This document shows, one piece after another, positions 41,187-49,811 of a DNA stretch of 64,000 nucleotides. Location: NCBI GenBank assembly GCA_035998495.1, contig DASYHP010000005.1:19938-83937 (forward strand). Direction: 5' to 3'. The first letter of the stretch is position 1. The number at the start of each line of letters is the position of its first letter. Under the pieces are notes generated by a model. The model did no database searches. It was not told where the DNA came from and worked only from the letters and a program-made list of their open reading frames with translations. Position numbers and translations under genes: made by a program. The DNA comes from Mesorhizobium_B sp035998495. Its GTDB lineage: Bacteria > Pseudomonadota > Alphaproteobacteria > Rhizobiales > Rhizobiaceae.

Positions 41187-44000
41187 CTATTGTCCCAGCC
41201 TTTCAAGCAGCGCGGGAACATGCACCTGGTCGGACTTGTAGTTGCCCGTGAGCATGTACATCATGATGTTGACGCCGGCCCTGAGCGCATAGACCCGCTG
41301 CATGGGATCGGCCGGCACGGTGGGCAACAGCGGCTGGCCCGAAGCATCCTCCGCCCAGGCGCCGGCCAGGTCGTTGCCGGTGATCATCACCGGCGTCACG
41401 CCGTCGCCGATCCGCACGGGACGGTCGCCGGCGTTTTCCGCGTCGAGCGAGGCCTCCACCCAAAGCGGGCTGCCGCGGTAGCGGCCGGGAAAATCGCTCA
41501 GGATGAAGAAGGCCTTGGTGAGCACATGGTCTTCCGGCACAGGCTCGAGCGGCGGCACATTGAGGTTGGCGAGGATGTCGCGCAGCCGGTCGTTGGCGGG
41601 GCTGCCCGCGCTGAAGTCGGCCGCGAAATCGTCGCGGGTGTCGAAGAGCACCGAGCCGCCCTCGCGCATATACGCGTCCACTCGGGCGATGGCCGCCTCG
41701 CTCGGCATGGGCGCGGCCGGGTCGATCGGCCAGTAGAGGAGGGGGTAGAAGCTGAGCTCGTCCTGCGCGATGTCCACGCCGTGCGGCTCGGCGGGCTCCA
41801 GCGCCGTCTTGTCGATCAGGAAGCGGGTCAGGCCCTCCATGCCGGCGCGGCTGATCTCGTCCACCCCGTCGTCGCCTGTCAGCACATAAGCGAGGCGCGT
41901 CTGGCTCACAGCCTCCAGCGCCTTCTCGTCGCCGGGGCGACCATCCTCCTGGGCAAGCGCAGCAGTGGGCGCGAAGGCCCAGAAGACGAGCGCCACAGCC
42001 ATCACCGCCGTGCCGGCCGCGGCCGCGCGCGGCCGTGAGATGCGGCGGGCGAACACGCCGGCCATGGCGAGCACGATCAGGGCGTCGAGCAGCAGGAGCA
42101 GCATGGCGGCGGCAAACAGGTAACCCTTGAGCGGCACCGACTCATCGAAACCATAGGCGAGGTTCGCCACCGGCAAGGGAGTCTCTGGCCGCTGAAGCCG
42201 CTCGAACCGGCTTTCGGCGTTCAAGAGATTGAGCGCGGTGACGCCCTCTTCGCCGCCATAGAGGCCAGGCGGGTTCTCGATCGTGATGCGCGTGGCGCCT
42301 GCCTGCAACGGCTTGGCCTCGGAGGGCGGCGGCACGAGCGCGCCGTCGGCCGCGATCATCTGGAACGGTTTTAGCGAGCCGGCCGCTTCGGAAGCCCCGG
42401 CCGGCGCGGCGCCCTGGTTGCGTGAAAGCTGCACGACCCGGCGCAGCATCTCCACGAAGGTGCCGGAAATCGGCAGGTTCGACCAGCTCGCCTCGGGCGT
42501 GACGTGGAACAGCGCCACCGTGCCGCGGTCGAGGTTCTTGCCCGTGACGAGCGGCGTGCCGTCGCTCAGGGTCGCCCAGGCGAGGGTGGCGAGGTCGGCC
42601 GTAGGCTCGGCCAGCACTTGGCGGGAAACGGAAACGTCGCGTGGGGCGGCGAGCCCGGCGAACGGGCCGGCCGGCGGGAATTCGGCCACCGCCTGCGGCT
42701 CCGTCCAGGACAGCGAGCCGCCCAGGGCGCGCTCGCCGACCCGGAGCGTGACGGGCAACAGCTCCTCGTCATTGCCGGCCGCCGCCAAGCGCGGGCCGGC
42801 GAAGCGCAGAAGCGTGCCGCCCCCACGCACCCACTCCGCCAGCGCCTCGCGCGCAGTGTCGGGGATGGTGCCGACATCGGCCATGACGATCATGGCGGGC
42901 TTCTGCTCGAGAAGCGCGGGGATCGCCTGCGCGAGGTCGGGGCTGCCGGGTTCCACCAGATCGGCATAAGGCTCGAGCGCGCGGCGGATATAATAGAGCG
43001 GTGAGAGCAGCGGCTGCGAGCCCTCCGCCTCGTCCTGCGACAGGAGGCCGACGCGGCGGCGCTTGTCATTCTCGTCGAGCACACGCACGCTTGCCGCCTG
43101 CGGTTCGCCATCGATGCGCAGCGTGAAAAAGTCGTTGCGCAGCTCGAAAGGCACGGCAAGCACGCCCGAGGCGCTCGCCTCGCCGGGGCCGAAGGAGACG
43201 GTGGCGTCGGCGATGCGGCGGCCGCGGCCGTCGAAGGCGCCTATCGTGGCCTGCCGGGGCGCCACGTCGCCGGGCGCGCGGACCAGCGTCACGCGCATGC
43301 CATTGGCTTCGTTTTCCGCACCCACCATGCCAAGCATGTCGAGCCGTTCGGGCGCAGCCCAGACGAGGCGCGAAACACTGTTCGCCAGGAGTGACTGGAA
43401 GGCTTCCGCATCGCGGTCTGCGGCCAGGCCGTCGGTGAGAAGTGCTGCTGTCGCTTCCTGGCCTTCAAGCGCGCCGGCCACGCGGGCGAACACGGCCGGG
43501 CGGTCCGGCGGCACCGGCCGCGGCTCGGCGGCGCGCAGGCGGTCGAGCGCCTCGCGGGCCGCGAAGGGCCCGATCTCGGCGTTCGGCTTATCGGCGGTGA
43601 AGGCGAGCAGCACCGGCTGGTCCGCGCTTTCGGCGTCGGCGATCAGCCGCTCGGCGGTCGCCACGCGGCGGTCCCAATCGGGGGCGGACGCCCAACCGTT
43701 GTCGATCACCAGCGCAAGCGTGCCGCTCGCGGCCCCCGCCGGCGCGCGCGGGTTCCAGATCGGCTCGGAAAGCGCCAGGATCACGGCGGCGGCGAGCGCG
43801 AGGCGCAACAATGTCAGCCACCAGGGGCTGCGATGCGGCGTCTCCTCGCGCTTGAGCACCTCGGCCAGGATGCGCAGCGGCGGAAACACCTCGGTGCGCG
43901 GCTTGGGCGGGGTGAGCCTGAGCAGCCACCAGATCACGGGCAGAACCAGCAAGCCCCACAAAACGGCGGGAAGCCCGAAGGAAAGCGGGAGCCAGCTCAT
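41187..44000 (-). CDS. BatA/DUF4159 large membrane protein
   Basis: This protein of about 937 residues has an N-terminal aerotolerance-type BatA segment (MSWLPLSFGLPAVLWGLLVL, PPLRILAEVLKREE, with two helices to residue 80). VWA-like material follows (TLALVIDNGWASAPDWDRRV), then two further helices near residue 640-690 and a C-terminal DUF4159-type domain (DELSFYPLLYWPIDP, MREGGSVLFDTRDDFAADFS, NIMMYMLTGNYKSDQVH). The start at 44000 overlaps the DUF58 stop (ATGA). An ORF reaching 44648 is a shadow extension. It is the core of the MoxR/DUF58 operon. Confidence 0.83.
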   Translation of the reverse strand: MSWLPLSFGLPAVLWGLLVLPVIWWLLRLTPPKPRTEVFPPLRILAEVLKREETPHRSPWWLTLLRLALAAAVILALSEPIWNPRAPAGAASGTLALVIDNGWASAPDWDRRVATAERLIADAESADQPVLLAFTADKPNAEIGPFAAREALDRLRAAEPRPVPPDRPAVFARVAGALEGQEATAALLTDGLAADRDAEAFQSLLANSVSRLVWAAPERLDMLGMVGAENEANGMRVTLVRAPGDVAPRQATIGAFDGRGRRIADATVSFGPGEASASGVLAVPFELRNDFFTLRIDGEPQAASVRVLDENDKRRRVGLLSQDEAEGSQPLLSPLYYIRRALEPYADLVEPGSPDLAQAIPALLEQKPAMIVMADVGTIPDTAREALAEWVRGGGTLLRFAGPRLAAAGNDEELLPVTLRVGERALGGSLSWTEPQAVAEFPPAGPFAGLAAPRDVSVSRQVLAEPTADLATLAWATLSDGTPLVTGKNLDRGTVALFHVTPEASWSNLPISGTFVEMLRRVVQLSRNQGAAPAGASEAAGSLKPFQMIAADGALVPPPSEAKPLQAGATRITIENPPGLYGGEEGVTALNLLNAESRFERLQRPETPLPVANLAYGFDESVPLKGYLFAAAMLLLLLDALIVLAMAGVFARRISRPRAAAAGTAVMAVALVFWAFAPTAALAQEDGRPGDEKALEAVSQTRLAYVLTGDDGVDEISRAGMEGLTRFLIDKTALEPAEPHGVDIAQDELSFYPLLYWPIDPAAPMPSEAAIARVDAYMREGGSVLFDTRDDFAADFSAGSPANDRLRDILANLNVPPLEPVPEDHVLTKAFFILSDFPGRYRGSPLWVEASLDAENAGDRPVRIGDGVTPVMITGNDLAGAWAEDASGQPLLPTVPADPMQRVYALRAGVNIMMYMLTGNYKSDQVHVPALLERLGQ

Positions 44001-44917
44001 CGGCGCGCTCCGGGAGCAGAGGCGAAGTCCCCCGACATCGCGTTGTGAACGGCCACCAACGCCTCCGACGCCAAGCGGTCGGTGTGGTTGACGATGAAGC
44101 TCCAGCCGCGCCGCTTGGCTTGGCTCGCCAGCTCCTCCCGGCGAGCGACGAAACGCTGGCGGTACTCGTCGGCCAGCCGCTCGGCGCGGCCGGCGGTGAG
44201 ACGCGCGCCAGTCTCGGGGTCGCGGAACTCGGTGCGGCCGGCATAAGGGAAGTTCTCCTCGGCCGGGTCGCAGACCTCGATCAGGTGGACGCGCGCGCCG
44301 CGGCGGGCGAGCGGATCGAGCCATGCAAAAGTTTCCGCCGGCGGATCGAGGAAGTCGCTCGCGAGGATGACGTCGGAGAACCGCCGGACATTGCCGAGGT
44401 CCGGCCGGGTCGGCTGCGCGGCGGCATGCGCCAGCCGGGCGGCGAGCCGCTCGGCCGCGTTGCGCGCCGCGATGGGGTCGGACACGCCGGGCCAGGCCAC
44501 GCATTCGCCCGAGCGCGAGAGCAGTTCGGCGAGCGCCAGGATCAGCACCATCGCCCGGCTTTCCTTGGACACGGACGCGCCCTGCGACTTGAAGAGCATG
44601 GAGCGCGAGGGGTCGGCCCAGAGCCAGACCGTGTGGGCGGCCTCCCATTCGCGGTCGCGCACATAGGTGTGGTCGTCGCGCGCCGAGCGCCGCCAGTCGA
44701 TGCGCGCGGTGGCGTCGCCTTCCACATAGGGGCGAAACTGCCAGAAATTCTCGCCGATGCCCCGGCGCTTGCGGCCGTGCCAGCCCGCGATCACGGTGTT
44801 GACCACGCGCCGGGCCTCGACCAGCAGGTCGGGCAGAAGCGCCGCGCGTTGCCGGGCGCGGGCGAGCGCCTCGCTGGGGGTGGCGGGGACAACCGCCTGC
44901 CCGACGGTGAGCGCCAT
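43997..44917 (-). CDS. DUF58 domain protein
   Basis: This 306-residue protein has the DUF58 signature IGENFWQFRPYVEGDATARI followed by WRRSARDDHTYVRDREWEAA (about residues 53-92) and VWLWADPSRSM, a VWA-type MIDAS-like site with D and S. DUF58 proteins usually occur with MoxR AAA ATPases, as here, and probably act as its substrate-binding partner. The start overlaps the MoxR stop by one base (TGATG). No membrane segment is visible. Confidence 0.88.
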   Translation of the reverse strand: MALTVGQAVVPATPSEALARARQRAALLPDLLVEARRVVNTVIAGWHGRKRRGIGENFWQFRPYVEGDATARIDWRRSARDDHTYVRDREWEAAHTVWLWADPSRSMLFKSQGASVSKESRAMVLILALAELLSRSGECVAWPGVSDPIAARNAAERLAARLAHAAAQPTRPDLGNVRRFSDVILASDFLDPPAETFAWLDPLARRGARVHLIEVCDPAEENFPYAGRTEFRDPETGARLTAGRAERLADEYRQRFVARREELASQAKRRGWSFIVNHTDRLASEALVAVHNAMSGDFASAPGARR

Positions 44918-45918
44918 CAGACCGCCTTGGCGAGCCGCGCCACCACGTCGCGCACGCTCATGCCTTCGGCGCGCGCGGCGAAGGAGAGCGCCATGCGGTG
45001 CTGAAGAACGGGCTCCGCGAGCGCCTTCACGTCGTCCACGGAGGGCGCGAGCCGGCCGTCGAACAGCGCGCGGGCGCGGGTGCAGAGCGTGAGCGCCTGG
45101 GAGGCGCGGGGGCCGGGGCCCCAGGCCACCGTGCGGTCGGTCTCGGGGTCGCCGCCGCCCGGACGTGCGGAGCGCACGAGCCTGAGGATCGCCTCGACCA
45201 CGCTTTCCGAAACGGGCATCCGGCGCACGAGACGCTGGATTTCCTTGAGCCGTTCGGGCGACAGCACGTTCTGCGCCCGTGCTTCGAGGGTGCCGGTCGT
45301 CTCCAGCAGGATGCGGCGCTCGGCCTCCAGCTCGGGGTAGAGGATGTCGATTTGCATGAGGAAGCGGTCGAGCTGCGCCTCAGGGAGGGGATAGGTGCCT
45401 TCCTGCTCCAGCGGGTTCTGCGTCGCGAGCACGTGGAAGGGGGAGGGCAGGTCGTGCCGGCTGCCCGCCACTGTGACGTGATATTCCTGCATGGCCTGAA
45501 GGAGTGCGGATTGGGTGCGCGGGCTCGCGCGGTTGATCTCGTCGGCCATCAGCAACTGGGCGAAGATCGGACCAGACAGGAAGCGGAAGGAGCGGCGGCC
45601 GCTCTCGTCCTGCTCCAGCACTTCCGAGCCCAGGATGTCGGAAGGCATCAGGTCGGGCGTGAACTGGATGCGGCGCGCGTCGAGGCCCAACACCACGCCG
45701 AGCGTCTCCACGAGCTTGGTCTTGGCGAGGCCGGGAACGCCCACCAGAAGCGCGTGCCCGCCGGCGAGCAACGCGACAAGGGTGCGCTCGACCACGCTTT
45801 CCTGGCCGAAGATCACCTGACCCACGCCCTCGCGCACCCGCGACACGTCGGCCAGTGCGGCTTCGGCCTCGGCCACCATCGCGCTGGCGTCGAACTGGTC
45901 GGTGGTGCGGACGTTCAT
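44917..45918 (-). CDS. MoxR-family AAA ATPase
   Basis: This 333-residue AAA+ protein has the MoxR motifs GQVIFGQESVVERTLVALL, Walker A LLVGVPGLAKTKLVETLG, Walker B LLMADEINRASPRTQSALLQ, sensor VLATQNPLEQEGTYPLPEAQ and LDRFLMQIDI. MoxR ATPases act as chaperones with VWA/DUF58 partners. It is the first gene of this operon and is transcribed leftward from the 45919-46077 gap, which also carries the start of the divergent DUF1285 gene. Confidence 0.93.
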   Translation of the reverse strand: MNVRTTDQFDASAMVAEAEAALADVSRVREGVGQVIFGQESVVERTLVALLAGGHALLVGVPGLAKTKLVETLGVVLGLDARRIQFTPDLMPSDILGSEVLEQDESGRRSFRFLSGPIFAQLLMADEINRASPRTQSALLQAMQEYHVTVAGSRHDLPSPFHVLATQNPLEQEGTYPLPEAQLDRFLMQIDILYPELEAERRILLETTGTLEARAQNVLSPERLKEIQRLVRRMPVSESVVEAILRLVRSARPGGGDPETDRTVAWGPGPRASQALTLCTRARALFDGRLAPSVDDVKALAEPVLQHRMALSFAARAEGMSVRDVVARLAKAV

Positions 45919-46077
45919 GGGCGACTGGCTCCTGATCGGGGCGGCTTTCCGGCCGGGCAGCCGTGCTCAAAAGCGGAGGGCCGGGCAGGCTCGGCAGGGT
46001 TCCGCCCCCTGGCTCAAAGGCGGGCCGAACTTAAATGAGGCCCTGCGGCTGACAATCCCGCCAACAGTGACTATTTC

Positions 46078-46710
46078 GTGACCATGCCAGAGCCGGCCCA
46101 TCACGCCTCCGACACCGTCGAGCCGACCGCGTCCAGCGGGCTGGGCGCGCTAGTCGCGCGCGCGGCGCGGGCGGGAAAAGGCGCAGCCCCCGTCGAGCGG
46201 TGGAACCCGCCGTTCTGCGGCGACCTCGACATGGAGATCAAAGCCGACGGAACCTGGTTCTATCTCGGCACGCCGATCGGCCGGGCGGCGCTGGTTCAGC
46301 TCTTCTCCTCGGTCCTGCGTAAGGACGAGGATGGCAAGATCTATCTCGTGACGCCGGTGGAGAAGGTGGGCATCCGCGTCGAGGACGCGCCCTTCCTCGC
46401 CGTCGAGATGAGCGCCGAAGGGGAGAGTGGCGACGGGGCGCTCACCTTCCGCACCAATGTCGGCGACGTGGTGGAATGCGGACCCGAGCATCCCCTGCGC
46501 TTCGCCGTCGAGCCGAACACGGGCGGGTTGAAGCCTTACCTGCATGTGCGCGGTCGATTAGAGGCGTTGCTCGCGCGGCCCGTGACCTATGAGCTGATGG
46601 CGCTCGGCGAAGAGATCGAGGTGGAGGGCAGGCGCATGTTCGCCGTGCGCTCGCGCGGGGCCGTCTTCCCCGTCATGCCCGCGGCCGAACTGGCGCGGCT
46701 CAGTCTCTGA
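46078..46710 (+). CDS. DUF1285 protein
   Basis: This 210-residue protein has the DUF1285 core PPFCGDLDMEIKADGTWFYLGTPI, then VTPVEKVGIRVEDAPFLA and the C-terminal EIEVEGRRMFAVRSRGAVFP. The start may be the GTG at 46078 or the ATG at 46084. Function is unknown. It begins an operon with a NUDIX CoA pyrophosphatase and CCA-adding enzyme: its stop overlaps the next ATG by one base. The gene order DUF1285-NUDIX-CCA transferase is conserved in related bacteria, to my knowledge. Confidence 0.85.
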   Translation: MTMPEPAHHASDTVEPTASSGLGALVARAARAGKGAAPVERWNPPFCGDLDMEIKADGTWFYLGTPIGRAALVQLFSSVLRKDEDGKIYLVTPVEKVGIRVEDAPFLAVEMSAEGESGDGALTFRTNVGDVVECGPEHPLRFAVEPNTGGLKPYLHVRGRLEALLARPVTYELMALGEEIEVEGRRMFAVRSRGAVFPVMPAAELARLSL

Positions 46711-47342
46711 TGCCTGAAATCCAAGCGGCGCCGTTCTCGGCCGAGGACTTTCGCGCCCGCGCGGCGCGCGAAACGGGGCCGTTCGCCACCGCCTATTATG
46801 GCGACCACCGCTTCGACGCGGACGCCGATAGTTATGTCGCGCCCGCATCCCTGCGCGACGCCGCCGTGCTGGTCCCGGTCGTGGACCGGCCGGACGCGGC
46901 CACCCTGCTTCTCACCCAGCGCCATTCATCCTTGCGCAGCCATTCCGGCCAGATCGCCTTTCCCGGCGGGCGCATCGACGCAAGCGACGCCTCGCCCGAA
47001 GAGGCGGCGCTGCGCGAGGCTTACGAGGAGGTGGGGCTGGAGCCGGGGCGGGTCGAGGTGGTGGGGCGGCTGCCCGACTATCTCACGGGTAGCGGCTACC
47101 GCGTCGCGCCCGTGCTCGGCGTCGTGCGGCCGTCCTTCGAACTCACGCTCAACCCCCACGAGGTGGAGGCCGCCTTCGAGGTGCCGCTCGCTTTCCTGAT
47201 GGACCCCGCCAATCACGGGAGGCAAAGCCGGATGTGGCAGGACCGGGAACGCTTCTTCTACGCCATGCCGTGGCGCGAGCGCTTCATCTGGGGCGTGACG
47301 GCAGGCATCATCCGCACGCTCTACGAGAGGCTTTACGCGTGA
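46710..47342 (+). CDS. NUDIX hydrolase, CoA pyrophosphatase-like
   Basis: This 210-residue protein has a NUDIX box at about residues 91-113 (GGRIDASDASPEEAALREAY then EEVGLE) and the preceding HSGQIAFPGGR segment typical of NudL/YeaB CoA pyrophosphatases. These split coenzyme A to phosphopantetheine and 3',5'-ADP. The C-terminus is the family's FLMDPANHGR region. It starts one base inside the DUF1285 stop and its TGA overlaps the GTG of the CCA gene. Confidence 0.9.
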   Translation: MPEIQAAPFSAEDFRARAARETGPFATAYYGDHRFDADADSYVAPASLRDAAVLVPVVDRPDAATLLLTQRHSSLRSHSGQIAFPGGRIDASDASPEEAALREAYEEVGLEPGRVEVVGRLPDYLTGSGYRVAPVLGVVRPSFELTLNPHEVEAAFEVPLAFLMDPANHGRQSRMWQDRERFFYAMPWRERFIWGVTAGIIRTLYERLYA

Positions 47343-48607
47343 GCGGCGTGTCGGTCGCTGGCCGCGCACCGTGGCTCGGCGGACCCGAGCTGCGGACACT
47401 GCTGGAGACGCTTTCGGAGGGCGGCGAGGAGGCGCGCGTGGCCGGCGGCGCCGTGCGCAACGCGCTTCTGGGCGAGCCCGTGTCGGACGTGGACATCGCG
47501 ACCACCGTGCTGCCGGAGGAAACGATCCGGCGGGCCAAGGCGGCGGGCTTCAAGCCCGTGCCGACGGGCATTGAGCACGGCACGGTGACGGTGGTGGCCG
47601 GGGGAAAGCCCTACGAGGTGACGACGCTGCGCGCCGACATCGAGACCGACGGACGGCGCGCGAAAGTGCGGTTCGGTCGCGATTGGTTAGCCGACGCCGA
47701 GCGTCGGGATTTCACGATCAATGCGTTTTATGCCGACGCGGACGGCACGGTGATCGACCTCGTGGGCGGGCTCGCCGACATCGAGAGCCGGACCATCCGC
47801 TTCATCGGGGACGCCGATCGGCGCATCAAGGAAGACTACCTGCGCATCCTGCGCTTCTTCCGCTTCTTCGCCTGGTACGGGCGCGGGCGGCCCGACGCGG
47901 ACGGGCTTCGCGCCTGCGCGCGGCTCAAGGAGGGGCTGGACGGCTTGTCGGCCGAGCGGGTTTGGACAGAGCTCAAGAAGCTTCTGGCCGCGCCCGACCC
48001 CTCGCGGGCGCTCCTTTGGATGCGGCAGGCGAGCGTCCTTTCCCGCGTGCTGCCCGAAAGCGAGAAGTGGGGGATCGACGCGATCCACGGCCTAGTCGCG
48101 GCGGAAGCGGCGTTCGGCTGGACGCCCGACCCGCTGTTGCGCCTTCAGGCCATCGTGCCGCCGGACCCCGCCCGCATGGAGGCCCTGGCGCGGCGGCTGA
48201 AGTTCTCCAGAGCCGAAGGCGCGCGGCTGACGCTGTGGGCTATGGCGGAGGCGCCGAGGGCCGACGTTGGGGAAGCGGCGCTTGCCAGGGCGCTTTACCG
48301 CGGCGATGCGAACGCTCTGCGCGACCGGCTGCGCCACGCGGCCGCCGTCGCCCGCGCCCGTGTCGAGGCCGATCCCGACGCGCTCGACCAGCTTACCGCC
48401 AATGCTAACCTCCTGCGCTTCGCCGAAGACTGGAAAACGCCGCGCTTTCCCCTGGCGGGCGCCGACCTCGTCGCCTTGGAACTGAAGCCCGGGCCGGAGC
48501 TGGGCAAGCTTCTGGCCCGCTTGGAGAACGAGTGGGTGGATTCGGGCTTTCGCCTCAGCCGTGAAGAACTGCTGGAGAAGGCGGGAGCCGCGTCAGGCGA
48601 AGGCTGA
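47339..48607 (+). CDS. CCA tRNA nucleotidyltransferase
   Basis: This 422-residue class II nucleotidyltransferase adds or repairs the 3' CCA of tRNAs. The head domain has GGAVRNALLGEPVSDVDIAT (catalytic DxD), LRADIETDGRRAKVRFGRDW, RRDFTINAFYADADG and DRRIKEDYLRILRFFRFFAW. A helical neck and tail domain follows. The GTG start at 47339 overlaps the NUDIX stop (GTGA). Poly(A) polymerase activity cannot be excluded by eye, but the motif layout suits a CCA enzyme. Confidence 0.92.
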   Translation: MSGVSVAGRAPWLGGPELRTLLETLSEGGEEARVAGGAVRNALLGEPVSDVDIATTVLPEETIRRAKAAGFKPVPTGIEHGTVTVVAGGKPYEVTTLRADIETDGRRAKVRFGRDWLADAERRDFTINAFYADADGTVIDLVGGLADIESRTIRFIGDADRRIKEDYLRILRFFRFFAWYGRGRPDADGLRACARLKEGLDGLSAERVWTELKKLLAAPDPSRALLWMRQASVLSRVLPESEKWGIDAIHGLVAAEAAFGWTPDPLLRLQAIVPPDPARMEALARRLKFSRAEGARLTLWAMAEAPRADVGEAALARALYRGDANALRDRLRHAAAVARARVEADPDALDQLTANANLLRFAEDWKTPRFPLAGADLVALELKPGPELGKLLARLENEWVDSGFRLSREELLEKAGAASGEG

Positions 48608-48613
48608 GCCCTT

Positions 48614-49510
48614 TCAGGCAAAGGCGCGGGCGGTTTCGCCGAGCTCCTGCACGATCCAGCGCCTAAAGCTCGCGGCAGCGGCCGTGTCGCGGCGTTGCGC
48701 CGACGAAATCAACCAGTAGCCGAAGCCGGTGTTCGCCCGGCCGGGCAGGGGTGCTGTGAGCTGTCCTGCCCGGATCGCGTCATGAGCCAGCGTCTGCCAG
48801 CCCAACAGGACGCCCAGGCCCGCCACCGCCGCGTCGAGCGCGAGCGAGGCGTCGGTGAAGCTATAGGCGATCTTGAGGTCCGCGGCATTCAAGCCGTGCG
48901 GTGCGAGCCAGAGATCCCAGGACAGGTTGGAGTTCGCGTCGGCCACGACGGCCAGGTCCAACAGATCGGAGGGCTGCTTGAGCTTTTCGGCGAAGGCGGG
49001 CGCGCAGACCGGAAACACTTCCTGGGGCAGAAGCAGCTCCTTGGCGACGCCGGGCCATCGCCCGTCGCCGACCCGGATGCACAGGTCGATGTCGCTCCCG
49101 TCCGGGCTCTTCAGCTCGACGGACGCGTCGAGCCGGACGCTCAAGCCGGGATGAGCGGCCGTGAAGCGGTTGAGGCGCGGCACGAGCCACTTGGAGGCGA
49201 ACACCGGCGCGACCGAGATCGTGAGCACGTTCTCCTCGTGCCGAAAGGCTAAGGCGAGCGCGTCCTCGAGCGTCTGGAAGCCGGCCGTCAGCCGCGCCAG
49301 GAAGGCTGCTCCGAACGGGGTGAGGGCAAGCCCGCGCGTTTCGCGCGAAAAAAGCGCGCGGCCAAGCTGCCTCTCCAAGCGCACGAGTTGCTGGCTGACC
49401 GCGCCGGGCGTCACGCCCATCTCCTCGGCCGCCCGCGCGAGCGAACCGAGCCGGCCCACGCTTTCGGCGGCGCGCAAGCCGTTCAGGTGGACGCGGTTGA
49501 GGTTTCTCAC
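48614..49510 (-). CDS. LysR-family transcriptional regulator (GcvA-like)
   Basis: This 298-residue regulator has an N-terminal winged helix-turn-helix at about 10-60 (VGRLGSLARAAEEMGVTPGA, VSQQLVRLERQLGR) and a C-terminal periplasmic-binding-like effector domain (LTISVAPVFASKWLVPRLNR). The divergent DUF1127 gene starts 96 bases away, so this regulator may control it. Effector unknown. Confidence 0.9.
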   Translation of the reverse strand: MRNLNRVHLNGLRAAESVGRLGSLARAAEEMGVTPGAVSQQLVRLERQLGRALFSRETRGLALTPFGAAFLARLTAGFQTLEDALALAFRHEENVLTISVAPVFASKWLVPRLNRFTAAHPGLSVRLDASVELKSPDGSDIDLCIRVGDGRWPGVAKELLLPQEVFPVCAPAFAEKLKQPSDLLDLAVVADANSNLSWDLWLAPHGLNAADLKIAYSFTDASLALDAAVAGLGVLLGWQTLAHDAIRAGQLTAPLPGRANTGFGYWLISSAQRRDTAAAASFRRWIVQELGETARAFA

Positions 49511-49605
49511 TTTAGATTTCCTGAAGCGCCGTCGAGCCGATCTCGATTGGCTTCTTTTCCTGCCAGGCGCAAGACAGGCTCGTCAAGCGATCAGGGGAGG
49601 CGGCG

Positions 49606-49779
49606 ATGCTTCAGTTTCTCTCGATGCTCCGTCGGCCCGCGCCGGCCAGGCGCGTCGCCTGCGAGGATGTCCGGCGCTGGCGCGCCGACCCGTTGTCGCA
49701 ACCCGCGCTCGCCCGCATGAGCGAGCGCGAGCTTGGCGACCTGCCCATCCAGCCCGCGATCTGGCGCGAGCGAGGGTGA
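49606..49779 (+). CDS. DUF1127 small basic protein
   Basis: This 57-residue protein has the DUF1127 pattern LARMSERELGDLPIQPAIWR near its C-terminus, with an Arg-rich N-terminal half. It is preceded by AGGGGAGG five bases before the ATG. DUF1127 mini-proteins act in RNA or stress metabolism in alphaproteobacteria such as Rhodobacter (CcaF1) and Agrobacterium. It lies divergently from a LysR regulator, whose control is plausible. Confidence 0.85.
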   Translation: MLQFLSMLRRPAPARRVACEDVRRWRADPLSQPALARMSERELGDLPIQPAIWRERG

Positions 49780-49811
49780 CGGATCGCGAGTCCGCAAACC
49801 GGCAGGCTGCC

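Noticed and set aside
41187..44648. 1153-aa start for the BatA/DUF4159 gene
   Set aside because: The first 216 residues lie over DUF58 in another frame; the ATG at 44000 overlapping the DUF58 stop begins with a typical BatA helix.
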